The notes beneath the pieces were generated by a model. That model searched no databases. It saw only the letters and a program-made list of their open reading frames with translations, and had not been told where the DNA came from. This document shows, one piece after another, positions 26,545 through 35,678 of a DNA stretch of 64,000 nucleotides. The position numbers and the translations under genes were made by a program. Source of the DNA: an uncultured Clostridium sp. (GTDB taxonomy: Bacteria > Bacillota > Clostridia > Clostridiales > Clostridiaceae); assembly GCA_900547475.1 (NCBI GenBank), contig URGW01000012.1:1-64000 (forward strand), in the 5' to 3' direction. Every line of letters begins with the position of its first letter. The stretch's first letter is position 1.

Positions 26545-27369
26545 ATGAACTTAGAAAAATATTTAAACAAAATTATTAATTGGGCAACTACAGAAGGAGT
26601 AAGGTTAATTATAGGATTAATTTTATTATGGATTGGATGGAAGCTTGTTAAAAAGGTAGTAAATATAATGAGCAAAGCTTTAAATAAAAGAAATGTAGAT
26701 GCCACAGTAGCCACATTTTTAGAGGGTTTTGTAGAAGTGGTGTTAAAGGCAATAGTAATTTATACATTCTTAGAATATGTAGGTATTAAAACAACAGGAA
26801 TAGCAGCATTAGTTGCATCTGCTGGGGTTGCTATAGGGCTTGCATTACAAGGTAGTTTATCTAATTTTGCAGGAGGAGTAATAATATTATTAATAAGACC
26901 TTTTAATGTTGGAGATTATATTGAAGGATCTGGTCATTCAGGTACTATTGAAAAAATAGGAATGTTTTATACACATATGACAACGACAGATAATAAGCTT
27001 ATACTTGTTCCAAATGGTAATTTAGCAAATGGAAGTATTGTAAATTATTCAGCAAAAGAGTTAAGAAGAGTAGATTTAACTTTTGGAGTTGGATATGAGC
27101 AAGATGTTCTTAAGGTAAAGAGAGTATTATCAAATATTGTAGACGCACATGATTTAATTTTAAAAGATCCTGAACCGTTTATAGCCCTTTCTGCACATGG
27201 AGATAGTGCTGTTAATTTCGTAGTAAGAGCATGGGTTAATAATAAGGATTATTGGAAAGTTTATTTTGATTTACTTGAAACAGCTAAAATTAGGTTTGAT
27301 GAAGAAGATATTAGCATACCATATCCACAAATGGATTTACATATAAAAAAAGATGAAATAACAAAATAA
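26545..27369 (+). CDS. mscS: Small-conductance mechanosensitive channel (MscS family)
   Basis: A protein of about 274 residues. There are three membrane helices, the third being the pore helix with the Ala/Gly pattern GIAALVASAGVAIGLALQGSLSNFAGG. A beta domain (RPFNVGDYIEGSG) and a C-terminal alpha/beta cage domain follow. It opens under membrane tension and protects against osmotic downshock. An ATG at 26512 is in frame, but the GGGAGG at 26525-26530 points to 26545, although at a long 14-base distance. The start is therefore uncertain. Confidence 0.93.
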   Translation: MNLEKYLNKIINWATTEGVRLIIGLILLWIGWKLVKKVVNIMSKALNKRNVDATVATFLEGFVEVVLKAIVIYTFLEYVGIKTTGIAALVASAGVAIGLALQGSLSNFAGGVIILLIRPFNVGDYIEGSGHSGTIEKIGMFYTHMTTTDNKLILVPNGNLANGSIVNYSAKELRRVDLTFGVGYEQDVLKVKRVLSNIVDAHDLILKDPEPFIALSAHGDSAVNFVVRAWVNNKDYWKVYFDLLETAKIRFDEEDISIPYPQMDLHIKKDEITK

Positions 27370-27381
27370 ATTTAGTTTTAT

Positions 27382-27430
27382 ACTTCCTATAAGTTTTAAG
27401 GTTTATTTAGAGCTTATAGGGAGTTTTTTT
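27382..27430 (+). terminator. Rho-independent terminator
   Basis: ACTTCCTATAAG (27382 on) pairs with CTTATAGGGAGT (to 27424) over 14 bp including G-U pairs, then seven U. Confidence 0.85.
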
Positions 27431-27528
27431 AGTATATTATGTTGCTTTTTATATAATAAAATAAGCTTATAGTGTATAATAGTAATTAAATGTTAATAGT
27501 AAACTTAATGGGGAAAAAGAGGTGTAAA

Positions 27529-29109
27529 ATGAAAAATATAATGGATTCACTTTTAGGTCTTTACGATATGATGGAAAAAGATTTTGGTGAAGAAAGAAAA
27601 AAGAAAAGAAACTTTAAATATATAAGAACTTATTTTGATATGGAAGAGCATGATGGATATACAATAGATGATCAAACCTGGGATGATTTCAATATGGATG
27701 AAGTTTTTGCTAAGGTTGATAGAACTTATAGTAGTGCGGGAGAAGCAATTTTATATAAAATGCTTAGAAACCCACTTCATGATAAGAAGAAATTAGAGGA
27801 AAGAGATGAATTAGTTGAAATATTAAGAAAATCTACTGATTTAAGAACAAAATTACAAATGATTTATTTCAAGCTAGGATATGATAAAAAAAATACATTC
27901 TTAGATATGATAATGGAATCTTTGGAGGAAAATAAAACTAAATATTATTTATATATTTTATTTGGTAGAGTTTTAATGTTTGGAACAATAATATTATCTA
28001 TATTATTAAAAGAGCCTAGATTACTTTTAGCTACATTTATATTGTTATGGGTTAATGTATTTATTAATGATAAGGAAAGAAAAAATATTAAATCACAAGG
28101 GCTACTTTACTTAAGAAATATTATAATTTCTGCAAAAAAAATTCAAGAGATAAAACATCCTGCAATTGAAATTTATAGTAATAAAATTAAAGCGTTATTA
28201 AAAGAATTAAAGGGAATTGATAGTGCTACTAAACCAATTCAATTGGCTAATACAGCTGGTGGAGTTTTTGAAGTTTTAACTATTCCATTTTTATTAGAGG
28301 AAACTGCTTTTTATAGAATTGCTAGCTTATTAGAGGAAAAGAGAGAGTATATTTTAGATTTATATTATTTAATAGGTGAAATAGAGAGTTATATGTCTAT
28401 AGCATCTTATAAAGAAGAAATAAAAGGAAGGTATACTAAGCCTAAATTTGTAGATAAAGTTGGTATTAATATAGTAGATGGTGTACACCCATTAATAAAA
28501 GATGCAGTTCCTAACTCAATTAATTTTGAGAAAAGGGGAATTGTTTTAACAGGGACAAATATGGCAGGAAAGTCTACATTTTTAAGAATGATAGGTCTTA
28601 ATATTATATTTGCACAAACATTTAATTTTACATTAACTAAAAAGTATGAAGCATGTTTATTTAATATAGTTTCATCAATAAGTCCAAGTGATGATGTTAC
28701 TTTAGGAAAGAGTTATTATATGGCTGAGGCTGAAGCGTTACTTAGAATAATTAAAGCTTTAGAATTAGATTTGCCAGTATTCTGTCCAATAGATGAAATA
28801 TTCAGAGGGACGAATCCAATTGAAAGAATAGCATCTTCTGCAGAAATACTAAAATATATTAATAGCAAAGATAGTATATCAATAGTTGCAACACATGATA
28901 GGGAGCTTACAGATATTCTTAAAGAAAATTATGACTTTTTCTATTTTAGTGAAAAAGTAGATAGTAAGGGATTAAATTTTGATTATAAGCTAAAAAGAGG
29001 AGTATCTAAAACACGTAATGCTATTAAGTTATTAGATCATATAGGTTATCCAAAAGAGATAATAAAAAAATCTTATAATAGGGCTGAAACTTTAGAAAAA
29101 TATATGTAG
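27529..29109 (+). CDS. MutS-family ATPase with membrane segments
   Basis: A protein of about 526 residues. The C-terminal half is a MutS ATPase domain: Walker A GTNMAGKSTFLRMIG, then SYYMAEAEALLRI and the Walker B-like PIDEIFRGTNPIERIAS. The N-terminal half lacks the mismatch-recognition domain. It instead has two hydrophobic helices around residues 140-180 (YYLYILFGRVLMFGTIILSI, then LLLATFILLWVNVFI). This is the DUF-like MutS-III group rather than MutS or MutS2, and no Smr nuclease domain is present. The ATG at 27529 follows AGAGGTG. The role is unknown. Confidence 0.88.
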   Translation: MKNIMDSLLGLYDMMEKDFGEERKKKRNFKYIRTYFDMEEHDGYTIDDQTWDDFNMDEVFAKVDRTYSSAGEAILYKMLRNPLHDKKKLEERDELVEILRKSTDLRTKLQMIYFKLGYDKKNTFLDMIMESLEENKTKYYLYILFGRVLMFGTIILSILLKEPRLLLATFILLWVNVFINDKERKNIKSQGLLYLRNIIISAKKIQEIKHPAIEIYSNKIKALLKELKGIDSATKPIQLANTAGGVFEVLTIPFLLEETAFYRIASLLEEKREYILDLYYLIGEIESYMSIASYKEEIKGRYTKPKFVDKVGINIVDGVHPLIKDAVPNSINFEKRGIVLTGTNMAGKSTFLRMIGLNIIFAQTFNFTLTKKYEACLFNIVSSISPSDDVTLGKSYYMAEAEALLRIIKALELDLPVFCPIDEIFRGTNPIERIASSAEILKYINSKDSISIVATHDRELTDILKENYDFFYFSEKVDSKGLNFDYKLKRGVSKTRNAIKLLDHIGYPKEIIKKSYNRAETLEKYM

Positions 29110-29114
29110 GATTG

Positions 29115-29162
29115 TAAGCTGCTTTAGGTAATAAATGAAATTGCCTAAAGTAGCTTATTTTT
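29115..29162 (+). terminator. Rho-independent terminator
   Basis: TAAGCTGCTTTAGG pairs with CCTAAAGTAGCTTA, with a 15-base loop and a following U-rich tract. Confidence 0.82.
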
Positions 29163-29334
29163 GATTATTTAAAAATACTCAAATTAAAATAATATGTAGA
29201 AAAACAAAGTATTTCAAAAAATAGGGAAAAATTATGCAGATATATTTTGGAAAAAAATACCTAAAAAATCTGTAAATTTAGAAAAAAAAAACCTATAATT
29301 AAGTATAGGAGTTCAAAAGGGTGGAGGGGATATT

Positions 29335-30399
29335 TTGAAAAGGAAGAATAGAGTTAAAGTAATATTTATAATAATTATAGGAATGATTTTATTGGCACTA
29401 CCTGTGGCTATGCAAGTTAAGGGAGAAGTTTCTAATAAAGTATTAGATAAATATGTTGCTATAGGTGATGAAATATCTATAGAAGCAAATAATGATTATG
29501 ATATTTCATATGTTTCATTAATTAAAGATTTTTTATATGCAGTAAATGATAATTTAGATTACAGTAATTTAAGTGAGGTAGGAATAACTTCTTCAGAGCT
29601 ATTAAATATAATAGACAAAAATAAGGAAGAAATAAAAGATTCAGATTTAATTACAGTATCAATTGGAGGAAATAATATATTAAATGCTATATTGAGAAAT
29701 TTAAATATAGATGAAAGCATATTACAAGGCTGTGATGAAGAAACCTTCGATTCTATAATAAGTGAGTATTTAAATAGTGATGAAATAAAAAGTGAAATTT
29801 TGAATGAAGTAAATAAATTTTCAAAGGACTTTCCTAGTATAATAAAAAAAATTAAAAAATTAGCACCAGAAGCAGATATATATGTAAATACAGTATATAA
29901 TCCTATTAATAAAAAATGTAATATTTATGATTTTTTTGATGAACAAATAAATTTAATTAATGATTTAATAGTTAAAAATAATAGCAATAATGATTATAAA
30001 ATAATAGATTGTTATCACATATTAAATAGTGAGGAAGTTTTAAATTTTAAGATTGAAAATGGAGTAGTTAGGATTTCGCCTAATAAAGTTGGACATGCAA
30101 TGATGGCAACACAAGTAGTTTCAGCTTATGAAGAGTATGTTAACTTGGAGGTAGATAAGATTACATCAAGTAGCGAAAAGATTAAAGGTAAGACTGTTCC
30201 TAATAGTAATATTATTGTTGTATCTGAAAATGGAACTGTAGGAACAACTAGATCAAAAGCTAATGGAGAATTTCAAATTGAAATATCACCTATGGTTTCT
30301 GGAACTAATATAGAAGTATTAGTCTATGATAAAAAGATTTTTTCTATATTGTACAAATTTGAGAAATTAGTAGTTAAAAAGGATTTATTTACATCATAG
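29335..30399 (+). CDS. Secreted SGNH-hydrolase-like protein lacking the catalytic triad, with Ig-like C-terminus
   Basis: A 354-residue exported protein. Residues 8-30 are a signal/anchor helix. Residues about 38-265 have the SGNH fold order: block I YVAIGDEISIEA, block III VSIGGNN, block V SPNKVGHAMMA. The nucleophile Ser of GDS is Glu here, and the usual D-x-x-H before PN reads VRIS, so Ser, Asp and His are all replaced. Residues about 280-345 resemble a bacterial Ig-like or CarboxypepD-like module. It starts at a TTG after GGAGGGG. It is probably a non-catalytic cell-surface protein. Confidence 0.8.
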   Translation: MKRKNRVKVIFIIIIGMILLALPVAMQVKGEVSNKVLDKYVAIGDEISIEANNDYDISYVSLIKDFLYAVNDNLDYSNLSEVGITSSELLNIIDKNKEEIKDSDLITVSIGGNNILNAILRNLNIDESILQGCDEETFDSIISEYLNSDEIKSEILNEVNKFSKDFPSIIKKIKKLAPEADIYVNTVYNPINKKCNIYDFFDEQINLINDLIVKNNSNNDYKIIDCYHILNSEEVLNFKIENGVVRISPNKVGHAMMATQVVSAYEEYVNLEVDKITSSSEKIKGKTVPNSNIIVVSENGTVGTTRSKANGEFQIEISPMVSGTNIEVLVYDKKIFSILYKFEKLVVKKDLFTS

Positions 30400-30514
30400 T
30401 TTTATGTCTATACAATGGTGTTGGACAATAATAATTTGGCTGAAAAAGGGTAATACTAAACTTGAAATACTTAGGAGTAATAATAAACTAAAGAAAACAT
30501 TGGAGGAAAAAGTT

Positions 30515-30997
30515 ATGAAGAAAAAAGTTGTATCATTATTAATATGTTCTGCATTAATGATGGTTGAAGGTGTTACTACTTATGCACAAACTTTAGGTAT
30601 TAGTCCAGCAGATGGTAATAAGACTACAATAGAAGCGCCTTCAGAAAATAAAGAGGAAAAGAAGGAGAAGGAAACTTCAGCTCCAGAAGAAAAGAGTACA
30701 GAAGAAAAGAGTAAAAGGACTTCTAAGGAATCATCAAAAGATGACGTAGAAGATACTTCAAGGAATTCTTGTAAGAAGAAAGAAAAGAAAAAAGAAAAAG
30801 AAGATAAGAAAAAATGTAAAGACGATAAAAAAGATCATAAGAAGCATGACAAAAAAGATGGAGATAAATGCAAGGAAGATGTAAAGAAGGAAGAGAGTAA
30901 GTGTAAAGATAATAAAAAGGAAGAAAATAAGTGTAAATGCAGGGATGAAGAAAATTCTGATAAAATAGAAAATTCTTCAGAAAAAGCTGCAGAATAA
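30515..30997 (+). CDS. Secreted Lys/Glu-rich low-complexity protein
   Basis: A 160-residue protein. Residues 1-24 are a signal peptide ending near TYAQ. The rest is highly charged, with runs of Lys, Glu and Asp, and regularly spaced Cys residues (SCKKKEK, KKCKDDK, DKCKEDV, SKCKDNK, NKCKCRD). GGAGG lies 8 bases before the ATG at 30515; the frame extends further upstream but without a ribosome site. It is 115 bases after the SGNH-like gene and could be cotranscribed. The function is unknown; a disordered, wall-associated or metal-binding protein is possible. Confidence 0.75.
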   Translation: MKKKVVSLLICSALMMVEGVTTYAQTLGISPADGNKTTIEAPSENKEEKKEKETSAPEEKSTEEKSKRTSKESSKDDVEDTSRNSCKKKEKKKEKEDKKKCKDDKKDHKKHDKKDGDKCKEDVKKEESKCKDNKKEENKCKCRDEENSDKIENSSEKAAE

Positions 30998-31007
30998 TAT
31001 ATTATTA

Positions 31008-31058
31008 AATTCTTCTAGTCAAGGAAAGTAATTTTCCTAGACTAGGAGAATTTTTTAA
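31008..31058. terminator. Bidirectional terminator
   Basis: AATTCTTCTAGTC pairs with GACTAGGAGAATT, with an inner AAGGAAA/TTTTCCT stem and U tracts on both sides, between convergent genes. Confidence 0.88.
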
Positions 31059-31062
31059 TTTC

Positions 31063-31803
31063 CTAGGAAATTGAATTCACAGCAGCACTTAATACTTTTC
31101 CTATTGGATCATTAATAACTAAATCAGCTTTATTATCAGCAGAAGTTGAACTCTTATTAATAAGTACAAGATTCTTGCCAATAAAATAATCAATAAGGCC
31201 TGCAGCAGGATATACAACTAAGGAAGTGCCTCCTATTATTAATGTATCTGCATTAGCTATGGCATTTACAGCACCTCTAATAGTAGAATCATCTAAGCCT
31301 TCTTCATAAAGAACTACATCAGGCTTAATGCTACCACCACATTTAGTACAAGTAGGTATGCTTTTAGATTCTAAAATAAACTTTTCATCATAAAAAGCAT
31401 GACATTTTACACAGTAATTTCTAAGAACTGAACCATGAAGCTCGTAAACTATTTTAGAACCAGCGGCCTGGTGTAATCCATCAATATTTTGAGTTATAAC
31501 AGCTTTTAACTTGCCCATTTCTTCAAGCTTAGCTAAGGCTATATGAGCTCCATTAGGTTTTGCTTCAGGATATATTAGTTTTGCTTTATAAAAATTAAAA
31601 AATTCTTCAGGATATCTAATATAAAAGCTATGTGAAACTAGTTGTTCTGGAGTAAATGTTATATTAAGTTTTTCATTAAATAATCCATTAGAACTTCTAA
31701 AGTCGGGTATACCAGACTCAGTTGAAACACCTGCACCGCCAAAGAAAACTATGTTATTACTTTCACTTAATATTTTGCTTAATTGCTCTATTTTATTTTC
31801 CAT
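31063..31803 (-). CDS. cobB: NAD-dependent protein deacylase, sirtuin family
   Basis: A 246-residue SIR2 enzyme that removes acyl groups from lysines using NAD+. It carries GAGVSTESGIPDFRS, TQNIDGLH, the catalytic His in YELHGS and a zinc ribbon with CVKC and CTKC. The length matches bacterial sirtuins. It has a structured 5' leader with a hairpin covering part of its ribosome site, so translation may be regulated. The gene is a single unit facing the preceding secreted protein gene. Confidence 0.95.
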   Translation of the reverse strand: MENKIEQLSKILSESNNIVFFGGAGVSTESGIPDFRSSNGLFNEKLNITFTPEQLVSHSFYIRYPEEFFNFYKAKLIYPEAKPNGAHIALAKLEEMGKLKAVITQNIDGLHQAAGSKIVYELHGSVLRNYCVKCHAFYDEKFILESKSIPTCTKCGGSIKPDVVLYEEGLDDSTIRGAVNAIANADTLIIGGTSLVVYPAAGLIDYFIGKNLVLINKSSTSADNKADLVINDPIGKVLSAAVNSIS

Positions 31804-31893
31804 AAGTAAACCTCCAAATTTTATATTTGGGTAGGTGAACTTATCCAGGGACGTGAAACGTCATCGGATAAAATCATCTCCATTTAATCTTTT
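31804..31893 (-). ncRNA. Structured 5' leader of the sirtuin gene (cis-regulatory candidate)
   Basis: Read on the minus strand, the leader of about 90 bases follows a TATAAT at 31900-31905. It holds UUAUCC/GGAUAA (31866-31871 with 31841-31846) enclosing GACGU-UUC-ACGUC (31850-31862) across a 3x3 internal loop. Next comes a second hairpin, CCAAAU/AUUUGG with ACCU/AGGU flanks, that includes the GGAGG at 31810-31815. The arrangement resembles a translational switch. No known riboswitch class is recognised. Confidence 0.5.
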
Positions 31894-31930
31894 AAGTATA
31901 TTATATAATACTATTAAATTATTTATAAAG

Positions 31931-31966
31931 AAAAAAAAGTGCCTATAAATAAGTATTAGGCACTTT
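31931..31966 (-). terminator. Terminator of the aspartate decarboxylase gene
   Basis: On the minus strand AAAGTGCCTA pairs with TAGGCACTTT, followed by eight U. It lies just past the gene's stop. Confidence 0.92.
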
Positions 31967-31970
31967 GGTA

Positions 31971-33602
31971 TTAGTAGTTTATTTTTAATTTATAATTAGC
32001 TTTAAATTCCTTTATAATATTATCAAATATTTCTCTTAATGTTTGTCCGATTTTTAAATAGGCTTCATCATTTAAATTAGCAAGAGAAACTCTAAGTCCC
32101 CATCTAGATGAAGCAAAACCATCACCGTTTAAAAGAACAGTAGAATAGTTTTTAGCTAAGTTATAAAGTATATCAAAAGGAGTATAAATTTTTTCTATAT
32201 ACTTACTTGATTCAATTCCATATTCAACTCTAGCCCAATCTAAAATATTTATTTCAGTATAGTATGAAGCGTAGTGTGGATCATTAAAGATTTTAACATT
32301 TAGACCTTGGCATAATAGTTCTTTACGCTTTTGGCAAATTGATTTAGTCAAATTTTTATAATTATCATTAGAATCAATTAATGCGAAAGCACAGAAGAAT
32401 GCCATTTGAACTTGTTGAGGTGTTGAAAGTCCAGCTGTATGATTTAAAGCAACTTGTCTACTATCTGCAACAATTCTATCTATAAATGATATTTTTTCAG
32501 GATTACAAGATAAATGAGAGTATCTTGTATTTAAACTAATTTTATGCATTTCTGATATTTCTGAAATTAATTTATTATATATATTATCTTTATTTAATAT
32601 TATAGTTCCAAGTCTCCATCCAGTTACACCGAAATACTTTGAAAGGGAATAAACTCCAATAGTATTATAAGGTAAATCACTAAGAACAGATCTAAAGTTA
32701 TTGACAAATGTACAATAAACATCATCAGTAATAACCATTAAATTTGAATTATAGTTATTTACTATATTTTTTAAGGTTTCTCTGCATTTATCATTTAATG
32801 CTATTGAAGCTGGATTATTTGGATTTACTATAAATACAGCTTTTATACTTGTATCCTTTAATTTATTTAAGTCATCTTCAGAGTATTGATATGTAGGTAT
32901 TCCGTTTTCATCAACTTCATTTGCATGAATATTAATTACATTAAAATTATAATGAGGTAAGTGAGGGATTTCTAAATATGGAGTAAAGATTGGAGTCATA
33001 AGTGCAACTTTATCTCCTTTATTTAGTAGATGATTTTTTTCTAAAGAGTCAAAAATATAGCACATTGCAGCTGTTCCACCTTCAACTCCAAAAACATCAA
33101 AATCACTTTCAGATTGTGTATTTCCACATAATTCTTTTAATAAATATCTATTAACTATTTTTTCTATATGTACAAGCATTCTATCAGGAACAGGATAATT
33201 ATCTCCTATTATTCCATCAGCTAACTCAAAAATCCATTCATCTTCATCAAATTCAAGTTCATTTATACCATATTTATAAATTTCTCTTATTAAATTTATT
33301 CCAGGTAAAGAAGGATTAGCATTAATATACTCTAGCAATCTTTTTGATATTCCATCTTTTTGAACCATTCCAGCTAAATCATCAATATTTAATGATCTTT
33401 GTGTTTCTAATATAGCAAATTGGCCAAATGTAAAGAAAGCTTGTCTAGGAGTTGCTGCAGTCCAGTTTGGATTACCTCTACCAGCATCTAAGATATTATC
33501 ATTATTTATTGCAGCTAATTGCAATAATTTATCTTTAAATTCAAAAGGACTTACTTTACCATAAATTTTTTGTAGGTTTTCTTTAGTTAATTCTGTATTC
33601 AA
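31971..33602 (-). CDS. aspD: Aspartate 4-decarboxylase (bifunctional aspartate aminotransferase type)
   Basis: A PLP enzyme of about 543 residues that converts aspartate to alanine and CO2. The PLP lysine lies in YSLSKYFGVTGWRLG. NPNNPAS and the Asp of VITDDVY are the fold-type I cofactor contacts. N-terminal LDAGRGNPNW and an inserted helical region around residues 70-170 set it apart from ordinary aspartate aminotransferases. The open frame runs to 33737, but the TTG at 33602 with GGGAG upstream gives the usual length. No aspartate:alanine antiporter gene is adjacent, so a proton-motive cycle cannot be claimed. Confidence 0.92.
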   Translation of the reverse strand: MNTELTKENLQKIYGKVSPFEFKDKLLQLAAINNDNILDAGRGNPNWTAATPRQAFFTFGQFAILETQRSLNIDDLAGMVQKDGISKRLLEYINANPSLPGINLIREIYKYGINELEFDEDEWIFELADGIIGDNYPVPDRMLVHIEKIVNRYLLKELCGNTQSESDFDVFGVEGGTAAMCYIFDSLEKNHLLNKGDKVALMTPIFTPYLEIPHLPHYNFNVINIHANEVDENGIPTYQYSEDDLNKLKDTSIKAVFIVNPNNPASIALNDKCRETLKNIVNNYNSNLMVITDDVYCTFVNNFRSVLSDLPYNTIGVYSLSKYFGVTGWRLGTIILNKDNIYNKLISEISEMHKISLNTRYSHLSCNPEKISFIDRIVADSRQVALNHTAGLSTPQQVQMAFFCAFALIDSNDNYKNLTKSICQKRKELLCQGLNVKIFNDPHYASYYTEINILDWARVEYGIESSKYIEKIYTPFDILYNLAKNYSTVLLNGDGFASSRWGLRVSLANLNDEAYLKIGQTLREIFDNIIKEFKANYKLKINY

Positions 33603-33815
33603 TATTGAATGTCTCCCTTCAGAGTGTAAAAACACTGAAATATTTCTTGCATTTATTAATTTTATAATAGAATTACTAAAATTAAAATAGAAAATATTAC
33701 TTTTAATAATATGACAAAATATAGATAATAAACTCAATGTTATATATAAGAGTGTTAAAAATATAGATATAAAATAATTAAAATGTTAAGAGTGGGTGGG
33801 GTATATTGAAAAAAT

Positions 33816-33852
33816 AAAAATGGTGCAGATATATAATCTACACCATTTTTAT
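33816..33852 (-). terminator. Terminator of the methionine aminopeptidase gene
   Basis: AAAAATGGTGCAGAT pairs with ATCTACACCATTTTT with one mismatch and a 5-base loop; a U run follows on the minus strand. Confidence 0.9.
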
Positions 33853-33855
33853 TTA

Positions 33856-34725
33856 TTAATGAGTCAGGATTTCAACACCAGTTTCAGTTACTAAAACTGT
33901 ATATTCCCATTGAGAGGAAGGATAACCATCTTCAGTTAAAACTGTCCAACCATCAGATTCATCAATAAATATATCAGGAGAACCCATATTTATCATAGGT
34001 TCAATAGTAAATATCATACCGGGAACTAACAACATTCCAGTACCTTTTTTACCAACATGAGAAACAAAAGGAGTTTCGTGGAATTCAAGTCCTACTCCAT
34101 GTCCTCCAAATTCTCGAACAACAGAGTAGCCGTTAGCTTCAGCATGTTTTTGTACAGCTTCTGCTATATCTCCTAAGTGCCCCCATGGTTTAGCAGCTTC
34201 TAATCCTTTATCTAAACACTCTTTTGAAACTCTTACTAACTTTTCTAAGTCAGGATGTACATTTCCAATTTTAAACATTCTAGATGCATCTGAAAAATAT
34301 CCATTATATATAGTAGAAACATCTACATTAATTATATCTCCTTCTTCTAATATTACATCTTCACTAGGAATACCATGGCATACTTCATCATTTAAAGAAG
34401 TGCAAACGCTTTTAGGATATCCTTGGAAGTTAAGTGGAGCTGGAATTGCACCTTGTGATACTGTAAAATCATGAACTATAGTATTTATTTCTTCAGTTGA
34501 CATACCAGCTTTAATATTTTTGCTAACTAAGTCTAAAACTGCAGTATTAATAGCACAACTTTCTTTTATTTTTTCAATTTGCTTAGGTGTTTTAATTATA
34601 CTTCTAGGTGGTACTATATGACCTTTAAGTTTATAAGAGTTTATTTTTTCATCAAATTGCAAATGACAATTTTTGTATTTTTTATTACTACCACACCAAC
34701 AGTGGTCATTTCTATTAAGATTCAT
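33856..34725 (-). CDS. map: Methionine aminopeptidase type I with N-terminal SEC-C motif
   Basis: A 289-residue enzyme that removes initiator Met. Residues 1-25 hold a SEC-C zinc motif (HCWCGSNKKYKNCH) thought to aid ribosome binding. The pita-bread domain carries the metal ligands Asp and Asp in NVDVSTIYNGYFSDASRMF, His in GHGVGLEFHE, Glu in TIEPMI and Glu near QWEYTV. The ATG at 34725 follows AAGGAG by 8 bases; a longer frame to 34761 has no ribosome site. Confidence 0.96.
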   Translation of the reverse strand: MNLNRNDHCWCGSNKKYKNCHLQFDEKINSYKLKGHIVPPRSIIKTPKQIEKIKESCAINTAVLDLVSKNIKAGMSTEEINTIVHDFTVSQGAIPAPLNFQGYPKSVCTSLNDEVCHGIPSEDVILEEGDIINVDVSTIYNGYFSDASRMFKIGNVHPDLEKLVRVSKECLDKGLEAAKPWGHLGDIAEAVQKHAEANGYSVVREFGGHGVGLEFHETPFVSHVGKKGTGMLLVPGMIFTIEPMINMGSPDIFIDESDGWTVLTEDGYPSSQWEYTVLVTETGVEILTH

Positions 34726-34883
34726 GTTCCTATCTCCTTGTATCTGTTTGTATACTTTCATTATAGTACTTTATTAATAAAAATGAAAACTAATTGTTTT
34801 ATTAGATAAAAAGTAAAATAATATTTTATATTAACAACTTTATATTTTATAATATAATAAAAAGAATTGGAAAGGAAAAATTT

Positions 34884-35669
34884 ATGAATAATTATAAGGG
34901 AAAGAGAAAAAAGAGTATATATATTTTTTTCGAAATTATAGGTATATTATTAATTTTGTATTATTTAATGTTAAAGATGATGTTTGGATTTGTAGCTTTT
35001 TCTAGTGTTTTTTGTATGTTAGGAATAGTTTTGCTTGTTTATGGTTATGTTGAATTAAAGTTTAATATAGATATTTGGGGGCATATTCCTAAGGTTTATA
35101 GAATAATAATCACAACTTTATTTACTATAGGCTTAGTAATATTTATAGGAATTGAGAGTATTATAATTTATAATGGACATCATCATGATACGCAGAAACC
35201 AGATTATTTAGTGGTTTTAGGAGCTGGTTTAAGGGGACGTAGTATAAGTGCATCCCTATTATATAGATTAGAAACTGCATTAGATTTTCATGACATGTAT
35301 CCAGATTTAAAAATAGTGGTATCTGGAGGTCAAGGTGAAGGTGAAGATATGACTGAAGCTTTAGCTATGAGAAATTTCTTAGTGGATAATGGTGTTAATC
35401 CAAACCTGATTATAATGGAAGATAAGTCAACAAATACTTATGAGAATTTTTTATATACTAAAAATGTTTTAGAAGAAGAGACGGTAAAAGAAGATTTTAC
35501 AATAACTATAATATCTAATAATTTTCATATGTATAGAGCTAAGTTTTTAGCGAAAGAGGTTGGATTTAATACTTATGGTTATCCAGCACCATCACATAAG
35601 GCTTCAGCATTAGTATTTTATGTACGAGAGTTTTTTGGAGTAATAAAGGCATATATATTTAGGCAATAA
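34884..35669 (+). CDS. YdcF/DUF218-family membrane protein
   Basis: A 261-residue protein. Three membrane helices lie in residues 12-95. A DUF218 domain (about 110-255) follows, with DYLVVLGAGLRG, KIVVSGGQGEGEDMTEALAM, EDKSTNTYENF and SNNFHMYRA. Related proteins (YdcF, ElyC, SanA) act in envelope metabolism, possibly on lipid carriers. The exact substrate is unknown. AAAGGAA precedes the ATG. Confidence 0.9.
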   Translation: MNNYKGKRKKSIYIFFEIIGILLILYYLMLKMMFGFVAFSSVFCMLGIVLLVYGYVELKFNIDIWGHIPKVYRIIITTLFTIGLVIFIGIESIIIYNGHHHDTQKPDYLVVLGAGLRGRSISASLLYRLETALDFHDMYPDLKIVVSGGQGEGEDMTEALAMRNFLVDNGVNPNLIIMEDKSTNTYENFLYTKNVLEEETVKEDFTITIISNNFHMYRAKFLAKEVGFNTYGYPAPSHKASALVFYVREFFGVIKAYIFRQ

Positions 35670-35678
35670 TCATTATAG

